A stretch of DNA of 64,000 nucleotides, from assembly GCA_036971475.1 (NCBI GenBank), contig JBAIZL010000007.1, forward strand, positions 35,829,283 through 35,893,282. Direction: 5' to 3'. Below are positions 15,651-28,443 of this stretch, one piece after another. The translations under genes were made by a program, and so were the position numbers. A model generated the notes under the pieces. It was not told where the DNA came from. It did not search any database and saw only the letters and a program-made list of their open reading frames with translations. The DNA comes from Prosapia bicincta (taxonomy: Eukaryota > Arthropoda > Insecta > Hemiptera > Cercopidae). Within the stretch, counting starts at the first letter, position 1, and the number at the start of each line of letters is the position of its first letter.

Positions 15651-18600
15651 GTGTACGCATGCCAGGGACATCTACACAGCTTTACTATACACAATACCAA
15701 GAACACAGTGGTACAATATATTACAATGAAAATATTGGAAAGAACCGCTTTAAGCCTGCTATGTTTGTTGCGTGTACGCATACCAGGGACACATACACAG
15801 CTTTACTATACGCAATACCAAGAGCACAGTGGTACAATATATTACAATGAAAATATTGGAAAGAACCGCTTTAAGCCTGCTATGTTTGTTGCGTGTACGC
15901 ATGCCAGGGACATCTACACAGCTTTACTATACGCAATACCAAGAGCACAGTGGTACTATATGTAACAATGAAAATATTGGAAAGAACCGCTTTAAGCCTG
16001 CTATTTTTGTTGCGTGTACGCATGCCAGGGACATCTACACAGCTTTACTATACGCAATACCAAGAGCACAGTGGTACTATATGTTACAATGAAAATATTG
16101 GAAAGAACCGCTTTAAGCCTGCTATGTTTGTTGCGTGTACGCATACCAGGGACACCTGCACAGCTTTACTATACGCAATACCAAGAGCACAGTGGTACTA
16201 TATATTACAATGTAAATATTGGAAAGAACCGCTTTAAGCCTGCTATGTTTGTTGCGTGTACGCATGCCAGGGACATCTACACAGCTTTACTATACGCAAT
16301 ACCAAGAGCACAGTGGTACTATATGTTACAATGAAAATATTGGAAAGAACCGCTTTAAGCCTGCTATGTTTGTTGCGTGTACGCATGCCAGGGACATCTA
16401 CACAGCTTTACTATACGCAATACCAAGAGCACAGTGGTACTATATATTACAATGAAAATATTGGAAAGAACCGCTTTAAGCCTGCTATGTTTGTTGCGTG
16501 TACGCATGCCAGGGACATCTACACAGCTTTACTATACACAATACCAAGAACACAGTGGTACAATATATTACAATGAAAATATTGGAAAGAACCTCTTTAA
16601 GCCTGCTATGTTTGTTGCGTGTACGCATGCCAGGGACATCTACACAGCTTTACTATACACAATACCAAGAACACATTGGTACAATATATTACAATGAAAA
16701 TATTGGAAAGAACCGCTTTAAGCCTGCTATGTTTGTTGCGTGTACGCATGCCAGGGACATCTACACAGCTTTACTATACACAATACCAAGAACACAGTGG
16801 TACAATATATTACAATGAAAATATTGGAAAGAACCGCTTTAAGCCTGCTATGTTTGTTGCGTGTACGCATGCCAGGGACATCTACACAGCTTTACTATAC
16901 ACAATACCAAGAGCACAGTGGTACAATATATTACAATGAAAATATTGGAAAGAACCGCTTTAAGCCTGCTATGTTTGTTGCGTGTACGCATGCCAGGGAC
17001 ATCTACACAGCTTTACTATACACAATACCAAGAACACAGTGGTACAATATATTACAATGAAAATATTGGAAAGAACCGCTTTAAGCCTGCTATGTTTGTA
17101 GCGTGTACGCATACCAGGGACATCTACACAGCTTTACTATACACAATACCAAGAACACAGTGGTACAATATATTACAATGAAAATATTGGAAAGAACCGC
17201 TTTAAGCCTGCTATGTTTGTAGCGTGTACGCATACCAGGGACATCTACACAGCTTTACTATACACAATACCAAGAACACAGTGGTACAATATATTACAAT
17301 GAAAATATTGGAAAGAACCGCTTTAAGCCTGCTATGTTTGTAGCGTGTACGCATACCAGGGACATCTACACAGCTTTACTATACACAATACCAAGAACAC
17401 AGTGGTACAATATATTACAATGAAAATATTGGAAAGAACCGCTTTAAGCCTGCTATGTTTGTTGCGTGTACGCATGCCAGGGACATCTACACAGCTTTAC
17501 TATACACAATACCAAGAACACAGTGGTACAATATATTACAATGAAAATATTGGAAAGAACCGCTTTAAGCCTGCTATGTTTGTTGCGTGTACGCATACCA
17601 GGGACACATACACAGCTTTACTATACACAATACCAAGAACACAGTGGTACAATATATTACAATGAAAATATTGGAAAGAACCGCTTTAAGCCTGCTATGT
17701 TTGTAGCGTGTACGCATACCAGGGACATCTACACAGCTTTACTATACACAATACCAAGAACACAGTGGTACAATATATTACAATGAAAATATTGGAAAGA
17801 ACCGCTTTAAGCCTGCTATGTTTGTAGCGTGTACGCATACCAGGGACATCTACACAGCTTTACTATACACAATACCAAGAACACAGTGGTACAATATATT
17901 ACAATGAAAATATTGGAAAGAACCGCTTTAAGCCTGCTATGTTTGTTGCGTGTACGCATACCAGGGACACATACACAGCTTTACTATACGCAATACCAAG
18001 AGCACAGTGGTACAATATATTACAATGAAAATATTGGAAAGAACCGCTTTAAGCCTGCTATGTTTGTAGCGTGTACGCATGCCAGGGACATCTACACAGC
18101 TTTACTATACACTATACCAAGAACACAGCGGTACAATATATTACAATGAAAATATTGGAAAGAACCGCTTTAAGCCTGCTATGTTTGTTGCGTGTACGCA
18201 TGCCAGGGACATCTACACAGCTTTACTATACGCAATACCAAGAGCACAGTGGTACAATATATTACAATGAAAATATTGGAAAGAACCGCTTTAAGCCTGC
18301 TATGTTTGTAGCGTGTACGCATACCAGGTACACATACACAGCTTTACTATACGCAATACCAAGAGCACAGTGGTACTATATATTACAATGAAAATATTGG
18401 AAAGAACCGCTTTAAGCCTGCTATGTTTGTTGCGTGTACGCATACCAGGGACATCTACACAGCTTTACTATACGCAATACTAAGAGCACAGTGGTACTAT
18501 ATGTTACAATGAAAATATTGGAAAGAACCGCTTTAAGCCTGCTATGTTTGTAGCGTGTACGCATACCAGGGACGCCTACACAGCTTTACTATACGCAATA

Positions 18601-19885
18601 CCAAGAGCACAGTGGTACTATATATTACAATGAAAATATTGGAAAGAACCGCTTTAAGCCTGCTATGTTTGTAGCGTGTACGCATACCAGGGACATCTAC
18701 ACAGCTTTACTATACGCAATACCAAGAGCACAGTGGTACAATATATTACAATGAAAATATTGGAAAGAACCGCTTTAAGCCTGCTATGTTTGTTGCGTGT
18801 ACGCATACCAGGTACACATACACAGCTTTACTATACGCAATACCAAGAGCACAGTGGTACAATATATTACAATGAAAATATTGGAAAGAACCGCTTTAAG
18901 CCTGCTATGTTTGTAGCGTGTACGCATACCAGGGACATCTACACAGCTTTACTATACACAATACCAAGAGCACAGTGGTACTATATGTTACAATGAAAAT
19001 ATTGGAAAGAACCGCTTTAAGCCTGCTATGTTTGTTGCGTGTACGCATGCCAGGGACATCTACACAGCTTTACTATACACAATACCAAGAGCACAGTGGT
19101 ACTATATGTTACAATGAAAATATTGGAAAGAACCGCTTTAAGCCTGCTATGTTTGTTGCGTGTACGCATGCCAGGGACATCTACACAGCTTTACTATACA
19201 CAATACCAAGAGCACAGTGGTACTATATGTTACAATGAAAATATTGGAAAGAACCGCTTTAAGCCTGCTATGTTTGTTGCGTGTACGCATGCCAGGGACA
19301 TCTACACAGCTTTACTATACACAATACCAAGAGCACAGTGGTACTATATATTACAATGAAAATATTGGAAAGAACCGCTTTAAGCCTGCTATGTTTGTAG
19401 CGTGTACGCATGCCAGGGACATCTACACAGCTTTACTATACACAATACCAAGAGCACAGTGGTACTATATGTTACAATGAAAATATTGGAAAGAACCGCT
19501 TTAAGCCTGCTATGTTTGTTGCGTGTACGCATGCCAGGGACATCTACACAGCTTTACTATACACAATACCAAGAGCACAGTGGTACAATATATTACAATG
19601 AAAATATTGGAAAGAACCGCTTTAAGCCTGCTATGTTTGTTGCGTTTACGCATGCCAGGGACATCTACACAGCTTTACTATACACTATACCAAGAACACA
19701 GTGGTACAATATATTACAATGAAAATATTGGAAAGAACCGCTTTAAGCCTGCTATGTTTGTTGCGTGTACGCATACCAGGGACGCCTACACAGCTTTACT
19801 ATACGCAATACCAAGAGCACAGTGGTACAATATATTACAATGAAAATATTGGAAAGAACCGCTTTAAGCCTGCTATGTTTGTTGC
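15651..19885. repeat. Higher-order repeat block, copy B
   Basis: Second copy of the block above. Matching markers are GTAACAATG at 15962, ACACATTGG at 16671 and TAAGAGCAC at 18481. One unit is missing relative to copy A in the 17,829-18,150 region. Private changes, such as TGTAAATATT at 16210 and GCGTTTACG at about 19643, show that the copies have since diverged slightly. Confidence 0.8.
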
Positions 19886-21751
19886 GTGTACGCATGCCAG
19901 GGACATCTACACAGCTTTACTATACGCAATACCAAGAACACAGTGGTACAATATATTACAATGAAAATATTGGAAAGAACCGCTTTAAGCCTGCTATGTT
20001 TGTAGCGTGTACGCATACCAGGGACACCTACACAGCTTTACTATACGCAATACCAAGAGCACAGTGGTACTATATGTTACAATGAAAATATTGGAAAGAA
20101 CCGCTTTAAGCCTGCTATGTTTGTAGCGTGTACGCATGCCAGGGACATCTACACAGCTTTACTATACGCAATACCAAGAGCACAGTGGTACAATATATTA
20201 CAATGAAAATATTGGAAAGAACCGCTTTAAGCCTGCTATGTTTGTTGCGTGTACGCATGCCAGGGACATCTACACAGCTTTACTATACGCAATACCAAGA
20301 ACACAGTGGTACAATATATTACAATGAAAATATTGGAAAGAACCGCTTTAAGCCTGCTATGTTTGTAGCGTGTACGCATGCCAGGGACATCTACACAGCT
20401 TTACTATACGCAATACCAAGAGCACAGTGGTACAATATATTACAATGAAAATATTGGAAAGAACCGCTTTAAGCCTGCTATGTTTGTTGCGTGTACGCAT
20501 GCCAGGGACATCTACACAGCTTTACTATACACAATACCAAGAGCACAGTGGTACTATATGTTACAATGAAAATATTGGAAAGAACCGCTTTAAGCCTGCT
20601 ATGTTTGTAGCGTGTACGCATGCCAGGGACATCTACACAGCTTTACTATACGCAATACCAAGAGCACAGTGGTACTATATGTAACAATGAAAATATTGGA
20701 ATGAACCGCTTTAAGCCTGCTATGTTTGTAGCGTGTACGCATGCCAGGGACATCTACACAGCTTTACTATACGCAATACCAAGAACACAGTGGTACTATA
20801 TGTTACAATGAAAATATTGGAAAGAACCGCTTTAAGCCTGCTATGTTTGTTGCGTGTACGCATGCCAGGGACATCTACACAGCTTTACTATACGCAATAC
20901 CAAGAGCACAGTGGTACTATATGTTACAATGAAAATATTGGAAAGAACCGCTTTAAGCCTGCTATGTTTGTAGCGTGTACGCATGCCAGGGACATCTACA
21001 CAGCTTTACTATACGCAATACCAAGAACACAGTGGTACAATATATTACAATGAAAATATTGGAAAGAACCGCTTTAAGCCTGCTATGTTTGTAGCGTGTA
21101 CGCATACCAGGGACATCTACACAGCTTTACTATACACAATACCAAGAACACAGTGGTACAATATATTACAATGAAAATATTGGAAAGAACCTCTTTAAGC
21201 CTGCTATGTTTGTTGCGTGTACGCATACCAGGGACACATACACAGCTTTACTATACACTATACCAAGAACACAGCGGTACAATATATTACAATGAAAATA
21301 TTGGAAAGAACCTCTTTAAGCCTGCTATGTTTGTTGCGTGTACGCATACCAGGGACATCTACACAGCTTTACTATACACAATACCAAGAGCACAGTGGTA
21401 CAATATATTACATTGAAAATATTGGAAAGAACCGCTTTAAGCCTGCTATGTTTGTTGCGTGTACGCATACCAGGGACATCTACACAGCTTTACTATACAC
21501 AATACCAAGAGCACAGTGGTACAATATATTACATTGAAAATATTGGAAAGAACCGCTTTAAGCCTGCTATGTTTGTTGCGTGTACGCATGCCAGGGACAT
21601 CTACACAGCTTTACTATACACAATACCAAGAGCACAGTGGTACAATATATTACAATGAAAATATTGGAAAGAACCGCTTTAAGCCTGCTATGTTTGTTGC
21701 GTGTACGCATGCCAGGGACATCTACACAGCTTTACTATACACAATACCAAG

Positions 21752-21962
21752 AGCACAGTGGTACAATATATTACATTGAAAATATTGGATAGAACTCCAA
21801 TACCACAAAAATAATTAAAAAAACAAATAAACAAATTTACTTAAAACTATTAAACTTAAGTTGAATCTTGAGTAACTTGTTTTATTTATTATATTTGATT
21901 ATTTTTGTGGTATTGGGGTTCTTTCCAATATGTTCATTGTAACTTTACTGTACTTGAATCCA
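21752..21962. repeat. Inverted repeat closing the 121-bp array
   Basis: The last array unit plus flank (left arm about 21752-21812, including CCAATACCACAAAAAT) is matched by its reverse complement at about 21901-21962 (ATTTTTGTGGTATTGG, then TTCTTTCCAATATG). The axis is near 21857, at CTTAAG. The right arm therefore carries an inverted fragment of the 121-bp unit itself. Arms are imperfect but clearly related over about 45-60 bases, with a weaker AT-rich match towards the centre. Confidence 0.75.
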
Positions 21963-22584
21963 TTCTTAAAAACCAAAATTTAATACACACTCTATGCTTC
22001 ATATTTGTAATAAATAAAATGGCAATTAACACTCAACTGCTGACAACGAATCTAGACATCGTGTACCAAGGCCTATACCAGATACTTTCACGGACATTTC
22101 TACCAACGTGGCAAGAATAATAACACATTTTGCATAATACAATAACACATAATACAACTCTGTCAACATTATGAAAACCAAACTCCAAAATTTAAAAAAA
22201 TGTTGTGTATGCCGATTTACACTCTTGTATTCTCTATACTTTGTGTCACTTCTTAGTCGTAATATGGTCATTATTGCAGTAGACGTGTGAATGACATAAG
22301 AAGAGCGTAAGACGTGTTTTTGAATAGGTTTACACAGGATTTATCTAATAAGGAACTAGACTAAATACACGTAAAATTACTACGCAAAATAGCGATAAGA
22401 TCCTAAAGAGTAAAACAGGAGTCGATAATAAATAGTGGCTTAAGGTCACCCATTGCGTTATGGGTCGTAAATGTCTCACCGAACCTGTTAATGAAATCTG
22501 TTTTGTGTTATACTTTAAGTTGACCTTGGTGAAATCGATTGAATTAGTAATCCTTTAGTAGCAATTTTTTCAAGTTTACAGACT
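21963..22584. other. Unique spacer
   Basis: AT-rich sequence with no recognisable gene. Frames of 71 codons (21905-22120, plus) and 81 codons (22026-22271, minus) overlap each other and match nothing I know; I treat them as chance. Confidence 0.55.
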
Positions 22585-25500
22585 AGTTGATGTTTCTTGA
22601 AATGTGATTACAATGTAGAAGATAAAGTGTTGATGTTTCTTAGAATGCTATTGCAATGTAAAGGGTAAAGTGTTGTATAACGTGTTAGTTGGGTAGTGGG
22701 TAGACAGTGGTCTCCATCCCGGTTAAGGTTAAACACATGTTGGGGTTCCTTGTAAAGTCATTATAATGTAAAGGGTAAAGTGTTGTATAACGTGTTGGCT
22801 GGGTAGTGGGTAGACACTGGTCTCCATCCCAGTTAAGGTTAAACACATGTTGGTGTTCCTTGTAAAGTCATTATAATGTAAAGGGTAAAGTGTTGTATAA
22901 CGTGTTGGCTGGGTAGTGGGTAGACAGTGGTCTCCATCCCGGTTAAGGTTAAACACATGTTGGTGTTCCTTGTAAAGTCATTATAATGTAAAGGGTAAAG
23001 TGTTGTATAACGTGTTGGCTGGGTAGTGGGTAGACACTGGTCTCCATCCCAGTTAAGGTTAAACACATGTTGGTGTTCCTTGTAAAGTCATTATAATGTA
23101 AAGGGTAAAGTGTTGTATAACGTGTTGGCTGGGTAGTGGGTAGACAGTGGTCTCCATCCCGGTTAAGGTTAAACACATGTTGGTGTTCCTTGTAAAGTCA
23201 TTATAATGTAAAGGGTAAAGTGTTGTATAACGTGTTGGCTGGGTAGTGGGTAGACACTGGTCTCCATCCCAGTTAAGGTTAAACACATGTTGGTGTTCCT
23301 TGTAAAGTCATTATAATGTAAAGGGTAAAGTGTTGTATAACGTGTTGGCTGGGTAGTGGGTAGACAGTGGTCTCCATCCCGGTTAAGGTTAAACACATGT
23401 TGGTGTTCCTTGTAAAGTCATTATAATGTAAAGGGTAAAGTGTTGTATAACGTGTTAGTTGGGTAGTAGGTAGACAGTGGTCTCCATCCCAGTTAAGGTT
23501 AAGCACGTGTTGGTGTTCCTTGTAAAGTCATTATAATGTAAAGGGTAAAGTGTTGTATAACGTGTTGGCTGGGTAGTGGGTAGACAGTGGTCTCCATCCA
23601 GGTTAAGGTTAAACACATGTTGGGGTTCCTTGTAAAGTCATTATAATGTAAAGGGTAAAGTGTTGTATAACGTGTTGGCTGGGTAGTGGGTAGACAGTGG
23701 TCTCCATCCCAGGTAAGGTTAAACACATGTTGGTGTTCCTTGTAAAGTCATTATAATGTAAAGGGTAAAGTGTTGTATAACGTGTTGGCTGGGTAGTGGG
23801 TAGACAGTGGTCTCCATCCCGGTTAAGGTTAAACACATGTTGGGGTTCCTTGTAAAGTCATTATAATGTAAAGGGTAAAGTGTTGTATAACGTGTTGGCT
23901 GGGTAGTGGGTAGACAGTGGTCTCCATCCCAGGTAAGGTTAAACACATGTTGGTGTTCCTTGTAAAGTCATTATAATGTAAAGGGTAAAGTGTTGTATAA
24001 CGTGTTGGCTGGGTAGTGGGTAGACAGTGGTCTCCATCCCGGTTAAGGTTAAACACATGTTGGTGTTCCTTGTAAAGTCATTATAATGTAAAGGGCAAAG
24101 TGTTGTATAACGTGTTGGCTGGGTAGTGGGTAGACACTGGTCTCCATCCCAGGTAAGGTTAAACACATGTTGGTGTTCCTTGTAAAGTCATTATAATGTA
24201 AAGGGTAAAGTGTTGTATAACGTGTTAGTTGGGTAGTGGGTAGACAGTGGTCTCCATCCCAGTTAAGGTTAAGCACATGTTGGTGTTCCTTGTAAAGTCA
24301 TTATAATGTAAAGGGTAAAGTGTTGTATAACGTGTTAGTTGGGTAGTGGGTAGACAGTGGTCTCCATCCCAGTTAAGGTTAAGCACATGTTGGGGTTCCT
24401 TGTAAAGTCATTATAATGTAAAGGGTAAAGTGTTGTATAACGTGTTGGCTGGGTAGTGGGTAGACAGTGGTCTCCATCCAGGTTAAGGTTAAACACATGT
24501 TGGTGTTCCTTGTAAAGTCATTATAATGTAAAGGGTAAAGTGTTGTATAACGTGTTGGCTGGGTAGTGGGTAGACAGTGGTCTCCATCCCGGTTAAGGTT
24601 AAACACATGTTGGGGTTCCTTGTAAAGTCATTATAATGTAAAGGGTAAAGTGTTGTATAACGTGTTGGCTGGGTAGTGGGTAGACAGTGGTCTCCATCCC
24701 AGGTAAGGTTAAACACATGTTGGTGTTCCTTGTAAAGTCATTATAATGTAAAGGGTAAAGTGTTGTATAACGTGTTGGCTGGGTAGTGGGTAGACAGTGG
24801 TCTCCATCCCAGGTAAGGTTAAACACATGTTGGTGTTCCTTGTAAAGTCATTATAATGTAAAGGGTAAAGTGTTGTATAACGTGTTGGCTGGGTAGTGGG
24901 TAGACAGTGGTCTCCATCCCGGTTAAGGTTAAACACATGTTGGGGTTCCTTGTAAAGTCATTATAATGTAAAGGGTAAAGTGTTGTATAACGTGTTGGCT
25001 GGGTAGTGGGTAGACAGTGGTCTCCATCCCAGGTAAGGTTAAACACATGTTGGTGTTCCTTGTAAAGTCATTATAATGTAAAGGGTAAAGTGTTGTATAA
25101 CGTGTTGGCTGGGTAGTGGGTAGACAGTGGTCTCCATCCCGGTTAAGGTTAAACACATGTTGGTGTTCCTTGTAAAGTCATTATAATGTAAAGGGTAAAG
25201 TGTTGTATAACGTGTTGGCTGGGTAGTGGGTAGACAGTGGTCTCCATCCCGGTTAAGGTTAAACACATGTTGGTGTTCCTTGTAAAGTCATTATAATGTA
25301 AAGGGTAAAGTGTTGTATAACGTGTTGGTTGGGTAGTGGGTAGACAGTGGTCTCCATCCAGGTTAAGGTTAAACACATGTTGGGGTTCCTTGTAAAGTCA
25401 TTATAATGTAAAGGGTAAAGTGTTGTATAACGTGTTAGTTGGGTAGTGGGTAGACAGTGGTCTCCATCCCAGTTAAGGTTAAGCACATGTTGGTGTTCCT

Positions 25501-28227
25501 TGTAAAGTCATTATAATGTAAAGGGTAAAGTGTTGTATAACGTGTTAGTTGGGTAGTGGGTAGACAGTGGTCTCCATCCCAGTTAAGGTTAAGCACATGT
25601 TGGTGTTCCTTGTAAAGTCATTATAATGTAAAGGGTAAAGTGTTGTATAACGTGTTGGCTGGGTAGTGGGTAGACAGTGGTCTCCATCCAGGTTAAGGTT
25701 AAACACATGTTGGGGTTCCTTGTAAAGTCATTATAATGTAAAGGGTAAAGTGTTGTATAACGTGTTGGCTGGGTAGTGGGTAGACAGTGGTCTCCATCCC
25801 AGTTAAGGTTAAGCACATGTTGGGGTTCCTTGTAAAGTCATTATAATGTAAAGGGTAAAGTGTTGTATAACGTGTTAGTTGGGTAGTAGGTAGACAGTGG
25901 TCTCCATCCAGGTTAAGGTTAAACACATGTTGGGGTTCCTTGTAAAGTCATTATAATGTAAAGGGTAAAGTGTTGTATAACGTGTTGGCTGGGTAGTGGG
26001 TAGACAGTGGTCTCCATCCCAGTTAAGGTTAAGCACATGTTGGGGTTCCTTGTAAAGTCATTATAATGTAAAGGGTAAAGTGTTGTATAACGTGTTAGTT
26101 GGGTAGTAGGTAGACAGTGGTCTCCATCCCAGTTAAGGTTAAGCACATGTTGGGGTTCCTTGTAAAGTCATTATAATGTAAAGGGTAAAGTGTTGTATAA
26201 CGTGTTAGTTGGGTAGTGGGTAGACAGTGGTCTCCATCCCAGTTAAGGTTAAGCACATGTTGGGGTTCCTTGTAAAGTCATTATAATGTAAAGGGTAAAG
26301 TGTTGTATAACGTGTTGGCTGGGTAGTGGGTAGACAGTGGTCTCCATCCCAGTTAAGGTTAAGCACATGTTGGGGTTCCTTGTAAAGTCATTATAATGTA
26401 AAGGGTAAAGTGTTGTATAACGTGTTAGTTGGGTAGTAGGTAGACAGTGGTCTCCATCCCAGTTAAGGTTAAGCACATGTTGGGGTTCCTTGTAAAGTCA
26501 TTATAATGTAAAGGGTAAAGTGTTGTATAACGTGTTAGTTGGGTAGTGGGTAGACAGTGGTCTCCATCCCAGTTAAGGTTAAGCACATGTTGGGGTTCCT
26601 TGTAAAGTCATTATAATGTAAAGGGTAAAGTGTTGTATAACGTGTTAGTTGGGTAGTAGGTAGACAGTGGTCTCCATCCCAGTTAAGGTTAAGCACATGT
26701 TGGGGTTCCTTGTAAAGTCATTATAATGTAAAGGGTAAAGTGTTGTATAACGTGTTGGCTGGGTAGTGGGTAGACAGTGGTCTCCATCCCAGTTAAGGTT
26801 AAGCACATGTTGGGGTTCCTTGTAAAGTCATTATAATGTAAAGGGTAAAGTGTTGTATAACGTGTTAGTTGGGTAGTAGGTAGACAGTGGTCTCCATCCC
26901 AGTTAAGGTTAAGCACATGTTGGGGTTCCTTGTAAAGTCATTATAATGTAAAGGGTAAAGTGTTGTATAACGTGTTAGTTGGGTAGTAGGTAGACAGTGG
27001 TCTCCATCCCAGTTAAGGTTAAGCACATGTTGGGGTTCCTTGTAAAGTCATTATAATGTAAAGGGTAAAGTGTTGTATAACGTGTTAGTTGGGTAGTAGG
27101 TAGACAGTGGTCTCCATCCCAGTTAAGGTTAAGCACATGTTGGGGTTCCTTGTAAAGTCATTATAATGTAAAGGGTAAAGTGTTGTATAACGTGTTGGCT
27201 GGGTAGTGGGTAGACAGTGGTCTCCATCCCAGTTAAGGTTAAACACGTGTTGGTGTTCCTTGTAAAGTCATTATAATGTAAAGGGCAAAGTGTTGTATAA
27301 CGTGTTAGTTGGGTAGTGGGTAGACAGTGGTCTCCATCCAGGTTAAGGCTAAACACATGTTGGTGTTCCTTGTAAAGTCATTATAATGTAAAGGGTAAAG
27401 TGTTGTATAACGTGTTGGCTGGGTAGTGGGTAGACAGTGGTCTCCATCCAGGTTAAGGTTAAACACATGTTGGGGTTCCTTGTAAAGTCATTATAATGTA
27501 AAGGGTAAAGTGTTGTATAACGTGTTGGCTGGGTAGTGGGTAGACAGTGGTCTCCATCCAGGTTAAGGTTAAACACATGTTGGGGTTCCTTGTAAAGTCA
27601 TTATAATGTAAAGGGTAAAGTGTTGTATAACGTGTTAGTTGGGTAGTGGGTAGACAGTGGTCTCCATCCAGGTTAAGGCTAAACACATGTTGGGGTTCCT
27701 TGTAAAGTCATTATAATGTAAAGGGTAAAGTGTTGTATAACGTGTTGGCTGGGTAGTGGGTAGACAGTGGTCTCCATCCAGGTTAAGGTTAAGCACATGT
27801 TGGGGTTCCTTGTAAAGTCATTATAATGTAAAGGGTAAAGTGTTGTATAACGTGTTGGCTGGGTAGTGGGTAGACAGTGGTCTCCATCCAGGTTAAGGTT
27901 AAACACATGTTGGTGTTCCTTGTAAAGTCATTATAATGTAAAGGGTAAAGTGTTGTATAACGTGTTGGCTGGGTAGTGGGTAGACAGTGGTCTCCATCCA
28001 GGTTAAGGTTAAACACATGTTGGGGTTCCTTGTAAAGTCATTATAATGTAAAGGGTAAAGTGTTGTATAACGTGTTGGCTGGGTAGTGGGTAGACAGTGG
28101 TCTCCATCCCGGTTAAGGTTAAACACATGTTGGTGTTCCTTGTAAAGTCATTATAATGTAAAGGGCAAAGTGTTGTATAAGTGTTGGCTGGGTAGTGGGT
28201 ATACACTGGTCATCATCCCAGTTAAGT
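22585..28227. repeat. Tandem array, 110-bp unit, about 51 copies
   Basis: The unit includes TTCCTTGTAAAGTCATTATA, AAGGGTAAAGTGTTGTATAA and the GGTTAAGGTTAA stretch. The period is 110 throughout. The left edge (22585-22670) holds two diverged, partly truncated versions of the GTTGATGTTTCTT part. The right edge decays at 28180-28227. The array starts as a two-unit (220-bp) alternation of GACAGTGG...CCCGG and GACACTGG...CCCAG units (22690-23400), then becomes a mix of GGCTGG and AGTTGG units. A 75-codon minus-strand frame recurs in many units and is a by-product of the repeat. Confidence 0.98.
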
Positions 28228-28235
28228 TCAGTCTA

Positions 28236-28258
28236 AATCTTGGTAATCAACCAAGATT
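28236..28258. repeat. Perfect 9-bp-arm hairpin beside the 110-bp array
   Basis: AATCTTGGT and ACCAAGATT are exact reverse complements separated by five bases (AATCA). A second, overlapping pairing of TGGTAATC with GATTACCA (28241-28262) is also perfect, so the site could switch between two stem-loops. It starts 9 bases after the last trace of the array. Confidence 0.75.
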
Positions 28259-28435
28259 ACCACGCGATGCTATAAATTCTCAACTATTCCTCTTACCAGG
28301 GGATCATTATGACACTTCTTATCTACACATAAGTTATACTTCTCGTATTTAGCTTCCTTCTTACAAGGGGATGCATCGGATACGTTTCCCACCAACCCGT
28401 TATAGGGTAGGTCTACGTTAAATGCCCTGCACTAG

Positions 28436-28443
28436 TGACGTCA
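28436..28443. promoter_or_regulatory. CRE-like palindrome TGACGTCA
   Basis: Perfect 8-bp cAMP-response-element/ATF palindrome, extended to the 10-bp palindrome GTGACGTCAC. No transcript is known here, so function is unproven. Confidence 0.3.

Larger units (their letters stand above)
6792..21790. repeat. Tandem array, 121-bp unit, 124 copies
   Basis: The unit runs from GCTTTAAGCCTGCTATGTTT to the A-rich stretch ending in GGAAAGAACC. Its anchor GCTTTAAGC occurs first at 6793 and last at 21676, exactly 123 periods of 121, so 124 units with no net indel over 15 kb. Main variants: GTAGCG/GTTGCG, GCATACC/GCATGCC, CGCAAT/CACAAT/CACTAT, AGAGCAC/AGAACAC, ACAATATATT/ACTATATGTT. Because 121 is one more than a multiple of three, each unit is read in a new frame and a 106-codon frame starting at GTG recurs at almost every unit. 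These are repeat by-products, not genes. The final units (21400-21790) change ACAATG to ACATTG and end in a diverged unit that flows into an inverted repeat. Confidence 0.98.

Noticed and set aside
7060..21792. Dozens of 63-114-codon plus-strand frames, almost one per 121-bp unit
   Set aside because: They start at GTG in the repeat, end at the TGA of CAATGAAAAT three units later, and repeat only because 121 leaves remainder 1 when divided by 3. No domain, no codon-level conservation.
22729..28206. Repeated 75-codon minus-strand frames in the 110-bp array
   Set aside because: By-product of the unit length; the same peptide is shifted every 110 bases with no recognisable domain.
22690..28227. 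Telomere-like GGTTAAGGTTAA motif in the 110-bp unit
   Set aside because: Occurs once per 110 bp, is not a TTAGG or TTAGGG array, and is simply part of the unit.
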